From NCBI GenBank assembly GCA_029204225.1, contig CM055107.1, positions 50,795,227-50,859,226 on the forward strand: 64,000 bases of DNA. The letters are read 5' to 3'. Of the stretch, positions 60,775 through 64,000 are shown in pieces. The translations under genes were made by a program, and so were the position numbers. How positions within the stretch are numbered: the stretch's first letter is position 1; the number at the start of each line of letters is the position of its first letter. This DNA is from Diphasiastrum complanatum (lineage: Eukaryota; Streptophyta; Lycopodiopsida; Lycopodiales; Lycopodiaceae). The notes beneath the pieces are model-generated. The model searched no databases. It had not been told where the DNA came from and saw nothing but the letters and a program-made list of their open reading frames with translations.

Positions 60775-62656
60775 CTCTCTCTTGAACCTTGCAGCTTTGC
60801 ACGTTTAATCCAATTGTCTTTCTTTGCTTGGCAAAGAGTGGCTTGTCGAGTAGCTTCGTGAGCAGATCTGCAATCATGTCTTCTAATTTTATATATTGGA
60901 CCTAGAGCTCTCCTTTTGAGATCAAATCTCGAATGTGATGGTACTTCAGAGGTATGTGTTTTGTCTTTGAATGGAAGACAAGATGCTAGGACAGATAGAT
61001 GGCACTCTGAGAGTCCATCACCATCGTGCTTGGCCCTTCTTGTGGTATCCTGATTGCCTCCAACATCATCTGCAACCACACTACCTCATTCGCAACGTAT
61101 TCAGCTTTGCAAGAGGATTGAGCCACAAGGTTTGCCTTTTGCATATCCAACTGATTGCAGCTCCGCACGCTATTGTACATCCTCCAATAATCGCTTGTTG
61201 TCATCTTTGCAGCTCGCCCAGCTTGCATCACTGTAGTGGTACAACTCGAATCTTTTCTCTTCATTTTCAACTCTATAGGTTAATCTCATATTCTGGGTAC
61301 CCTTCAGATACTGTAGGATTCATTTTGCCATTTGCCAATGTGCCAGGCCAAGATTGGAAGAGAATTGGCTCAAGGCGTAAACAGAGCTAGATCGGGTCTA
61401 GTACAAATTGTGAGGTACATCAGACTATCGATTAAGTTCAAGTAGGGTATATCTCTCATCTTATGTTCTTTCTCTTCCGTTTTTGGGCAATCCTGCTTCG
61501 TGAGCTTGGCTCCAGCTATCATTGGTGTGGCCTTTTCTTTGTAGTCCATCATGTGGTACTACTTTAGCACCTTTCTAGCATATTCTGACTGACTCAAATG
61601 TATTTCGCCCTTTGTTCAATCTCTTCTGATCTCCAGCCCGAGGCATTTTGTTGCTTCTCCAAGATCTGTGATTTCATAGCTTTCAAAAATCTGACTCTTC
61701 GTGTCTTTTATCAGCATCAAGGAATTTCCTATCATTAGGGAATCATCCACGAAGATAGTCAGTATCACAAAATCTTTTCCTACTCTTTTAATGTAGACAT
61801 TGCAATCTGGTTGTGTAGGATTGAAGTCTAGAGACTTTAGAAGACCATCGAGCTTCTTGTACCAAGCTCGTGATGCTTGTTTTAGACCATAGATGCATCT
61901 TTGCAATCGACAGACATATTGTCAATTGTTGGGGTCTTCAAGACCTTCAAGCTTCTTCATGAAGATTTTCTCCTCTAGATCTCTGTGGAGAAAGGCTATT
62001 TTCACGTCACTCTGGTGAATTTCTAGATTGTGTTGTGTGGCGTATGCAAGGAGTAGTCGTATGCTTGTCATCTTGACCATCGGCGAATATGTGTCGAAAT
62101 AATCAACACCATATCTCTGCGTGTAGCCCTTCACGACAAGCCTTGCTTTGTAGCGGCCAATGGTGCCATCTGACCTCATGTTTTTCTTGTACACCCACTT
62201 GCAGTCGACTATTTTTCTGTTTTCTGGTAGTGGCTCTAATGTCCATGCCTCGTTTTGCCTCATCGACTCGATCTCCTCTGACATTGCCTGCTTCCAAAAT
62301 TCTCCCTCTGGACTCTGGATAGCTTCTTGATATGTTGCTAGCTCTTTAGTGAAGCTGCAGTATTCAAACTGTGTATCTTCGCTCCATTGAAGATTGTCAA
62401 AGTAATAGTCCGGAGGTCTTCTTTGTCTCGTTGACCTTCTAAGTTCCTTCCGTCGCTGCTCGAACGTTTCTTATTCGTGGGGTTCATTCTCTGCTTTCTG
62501 ATGCTCTGGAGTCTGCGACTCTGCATTCTGATTTGATGTATGTCCTCGATCTCCCTCTTGAATAGGCAACAATGTGAAGATCTCTGGAATGTGCTTATAT
62601 GATGCACATCCAAACACACGTATGTATGACAAATCAGACCTTCTACCTGTCCACAT
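60775..62656 (-). pseudogene. Copia integrase end, RT and RNase H
   Basis: The minus strand has an integrase C-terminus (MWTGRRSDLSYIRVFGCASYKHI). RT pieces follow in order: EEIESMRQNEAWTLEPLPENRK, KGYTQRYGVDYFDTYSPMV, GLKQASRAWYKKL and the catalytic site IFVDDSLMIG near 61740. RNase H homology carries LIDSLMYLTICTRPDLA, SSCKAEYVANEVVW, MDSQSAIYLS and ADLLTKLL. At least five frame changes separate them. The final frame leads into the polypurine tract at 60775. Confidence 0.9.
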
Positions 62657-62699
62657 TTCGTACGGTGTTTTGTTTTCCAGCGCTGTCGTTGTAGATCTA

Positions 62700-63140
62700 T
62701 GTCATACAGGTTTCACATATTCAGATGATACATTCTCCTATGCCAGAGCTGATCTTCATTTTCTGATGCATTTAATATGCTATCAGAGTTGCTGATTATC
62801 TTGGCTCTGTAGAGGTTTCCTTCTCTGCATCTGACCGTCAGCAACTTGTTTGTTATTTTCTCGATCATGCGACATGTGTTGCCGTCGAACAAAACTCGAA
62901 TGCCAAGATCTGCCATCTTGGAGACAGATAGCAGATATTTTCTAAGTGAGGGCACATAGAGTGCTCCTAGCAGCACTACTTGGCCTGACAGTGTTTGCAG
63001 CTGTAGAGTGCCGATGCCTTTGACATCGTGTCTGCTCCCATTACCTAGAATCACTGCTCTGTTGTCTTCGAGCTCTCTAAAGTTGATCAAGATCTTCTTG
63101 TTGCAGGTGATGTGTGATGTTGCTCCTGAATCAATGACTA
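62700..63140 (-). pseudogene. Copia protease-to-integrase linker and GAG-pre-integrase start
   Basis: It includes SGATSHITC (protease, near 63090-63130), VILGNGSRHDVKGIGTL, LYVPSLRKYLLSVSKMADLGI and LWHRRMYHLNM. Directly downstream, about 40 bases later, the homology resumes in the integrase C-terminal region. The integrase catalytic core is therefore deleted. Confidence 0.88.
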
Positions 63141-64000
63141 CATCTCGTAGTCGTGTTCAGTGTAGCTTGTTGAAGCTTCATCAAGTATCGTGAAAGCTTT
63201 GTCATCTCTGTCAGCATCCTTTGATGAATCTGCAACATTAGCTTTTTCAGCTTTGTTCTTTCTTTTTGGGTTGAATATGCAATCGTATGCAGAATGCTCT
63301 TTCTTCTTGCAGTGCATGCAAGGTATTGCTGGATTGAACCAGTATTTGTTGGTCGTATGACCTGGTTTGTGGCAGTGATCACAGGAAGAAGATTGTTGAT
63401 TCGAGGACTTCATCTTCTCGAATCTTGGCTTGTTCTTCTTCTTCTTCTTTCCTTTCGTGAAGAGAGCCTTTTTTTTATCACTGCTTCTCTCTCCTTCGTC
63501 TCTCATCAGTCTCTCATCAGTGACAAGACTGACTGCTTTGTCGAATGTCATATCTGGTACACTCAGTATGAGCATTCTCAGCGGCTAATAGGATGTCGGT
63601 AGAGATTTCATGAAGTACATCAGCTGCTGTGGTGCTGGGACCTGGTGATCTTCTCAACGTGCTGATCCAACTGGTTGCCATCCCATCGTATGGATTGCAG
63701 CTGATTGTGAAAATGCATGACTGAAGCTGCAGTCCTCACTTCCTACTTCTGTTTCAATCTTTTCCACGCTACATGGCTGCTTTCGTAGTCTGCATGAATA
63801 GATCTTCATTTATGGATGAAACGATGATCGCCATTGCGCGCTCATCTTTTCTTATCCATTCAGCTCTCCTTGGGTCTCCCTCTAGAGGCTGCACCTCTGA
63901 GAGTTCGGTCACCGACCAGATGCCTTCGTCCTTCAGAAATGTTTTGATTTTGAATTTTCAGATTCTATAATTTGCGCCATCAAGGCCGATTGCTACTCTT
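63138..64000 (-). pseudogene. Copia gag, running off the window
   Basis: The long minus frame (63575 downward) holds a Lys-rich stretch, the knuckle CDHCHKPGHTTNKY (last Cys replaced), and CMHCKKKEHSAYDC. Farther right, KFKIKTFLKDEGIW and DERAMAIIVSSINEDLF belong to the gag N-terminal domain, with stops and frame changes around 63600-63760. The true start, primer site and 5' LTR lie beyond the right edge. Confidence 0.85.

Overview
The window is plant nuclear DNA. It holds plant-type LTR retrotransposons primed by the initiator-tRNA site TGGTATCAGAGC, LINE copies, a Helitron fragment, an interstitial (TTTAGGG)n-type telomere tract, long dinucleotide microsatellites and one host gene of a land-plant family split into exons. 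The gene is sparse, the intron is huge and the elements are old, mutated and nested. That suggests a vascular plant with a large genome, such as a gymnosperm or fern. This is inference, and I cannot name the species.

Layout. 1-4563: a short non-autonomous Copia element (69-3913, TSD AAGAG) with an internal inversion, inserted in an unidentified minus-strand ORF. 4564-8563: microsatellite and fragments of Gypsy and Copia elements. 8564-39511, minus strand: one gene of the plant NUMOD3-motif family. Five exons join with consistent phase wherever they are adjacent, and a sixth candidate exon is one base out of phase. The intron between 10311 and about 38452 is roughly 28 kb and contains, left to right: a LINE (10595-15113); a second LINE copy of the same family (15775-24200) split by a nearly complete Copia element (16293-22138, TSD TAGAG); a reversed solo LTR of that Copia family (24735-25779); a deleted Copia remnant carrying a telomere-like tract (26379-28166); a 5.9-kb LARD-like element without coding capacity (29019-34913, TSD GAGGT), itself inside a probable older LTR; and a hairpin-rich TIR element (37321-37905) with more palindromes to 38240.

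39634-47440 has no recognisable gene. It contains an LTR-like segment, a four-copy palindromic repeat and a long GA tract. 47440-48855 is a minus-strand Helitron N-terminal fragment. 50316-50789 may be a promoter plus a first exon of unknown identity. 51623-53840 (minus), 54484-58290 (plus) and 60640-64000 (minus, running off the window) are three decayed Copia elements. A Gypsy fragment missing its RT lies between the last two (about 58400-59863).

No retroelement reading frame here is intact. The only host gene I can defend is the NUMOD3-family gene. I found no tRNA, rRNA, CRISPR array or bacterial-type operon, and no convincing new functional system. The most notable points are the giant nested intron, the internally inverted Copia element, the LARD-like element with its TSD, and the hairpin/TIR elements.
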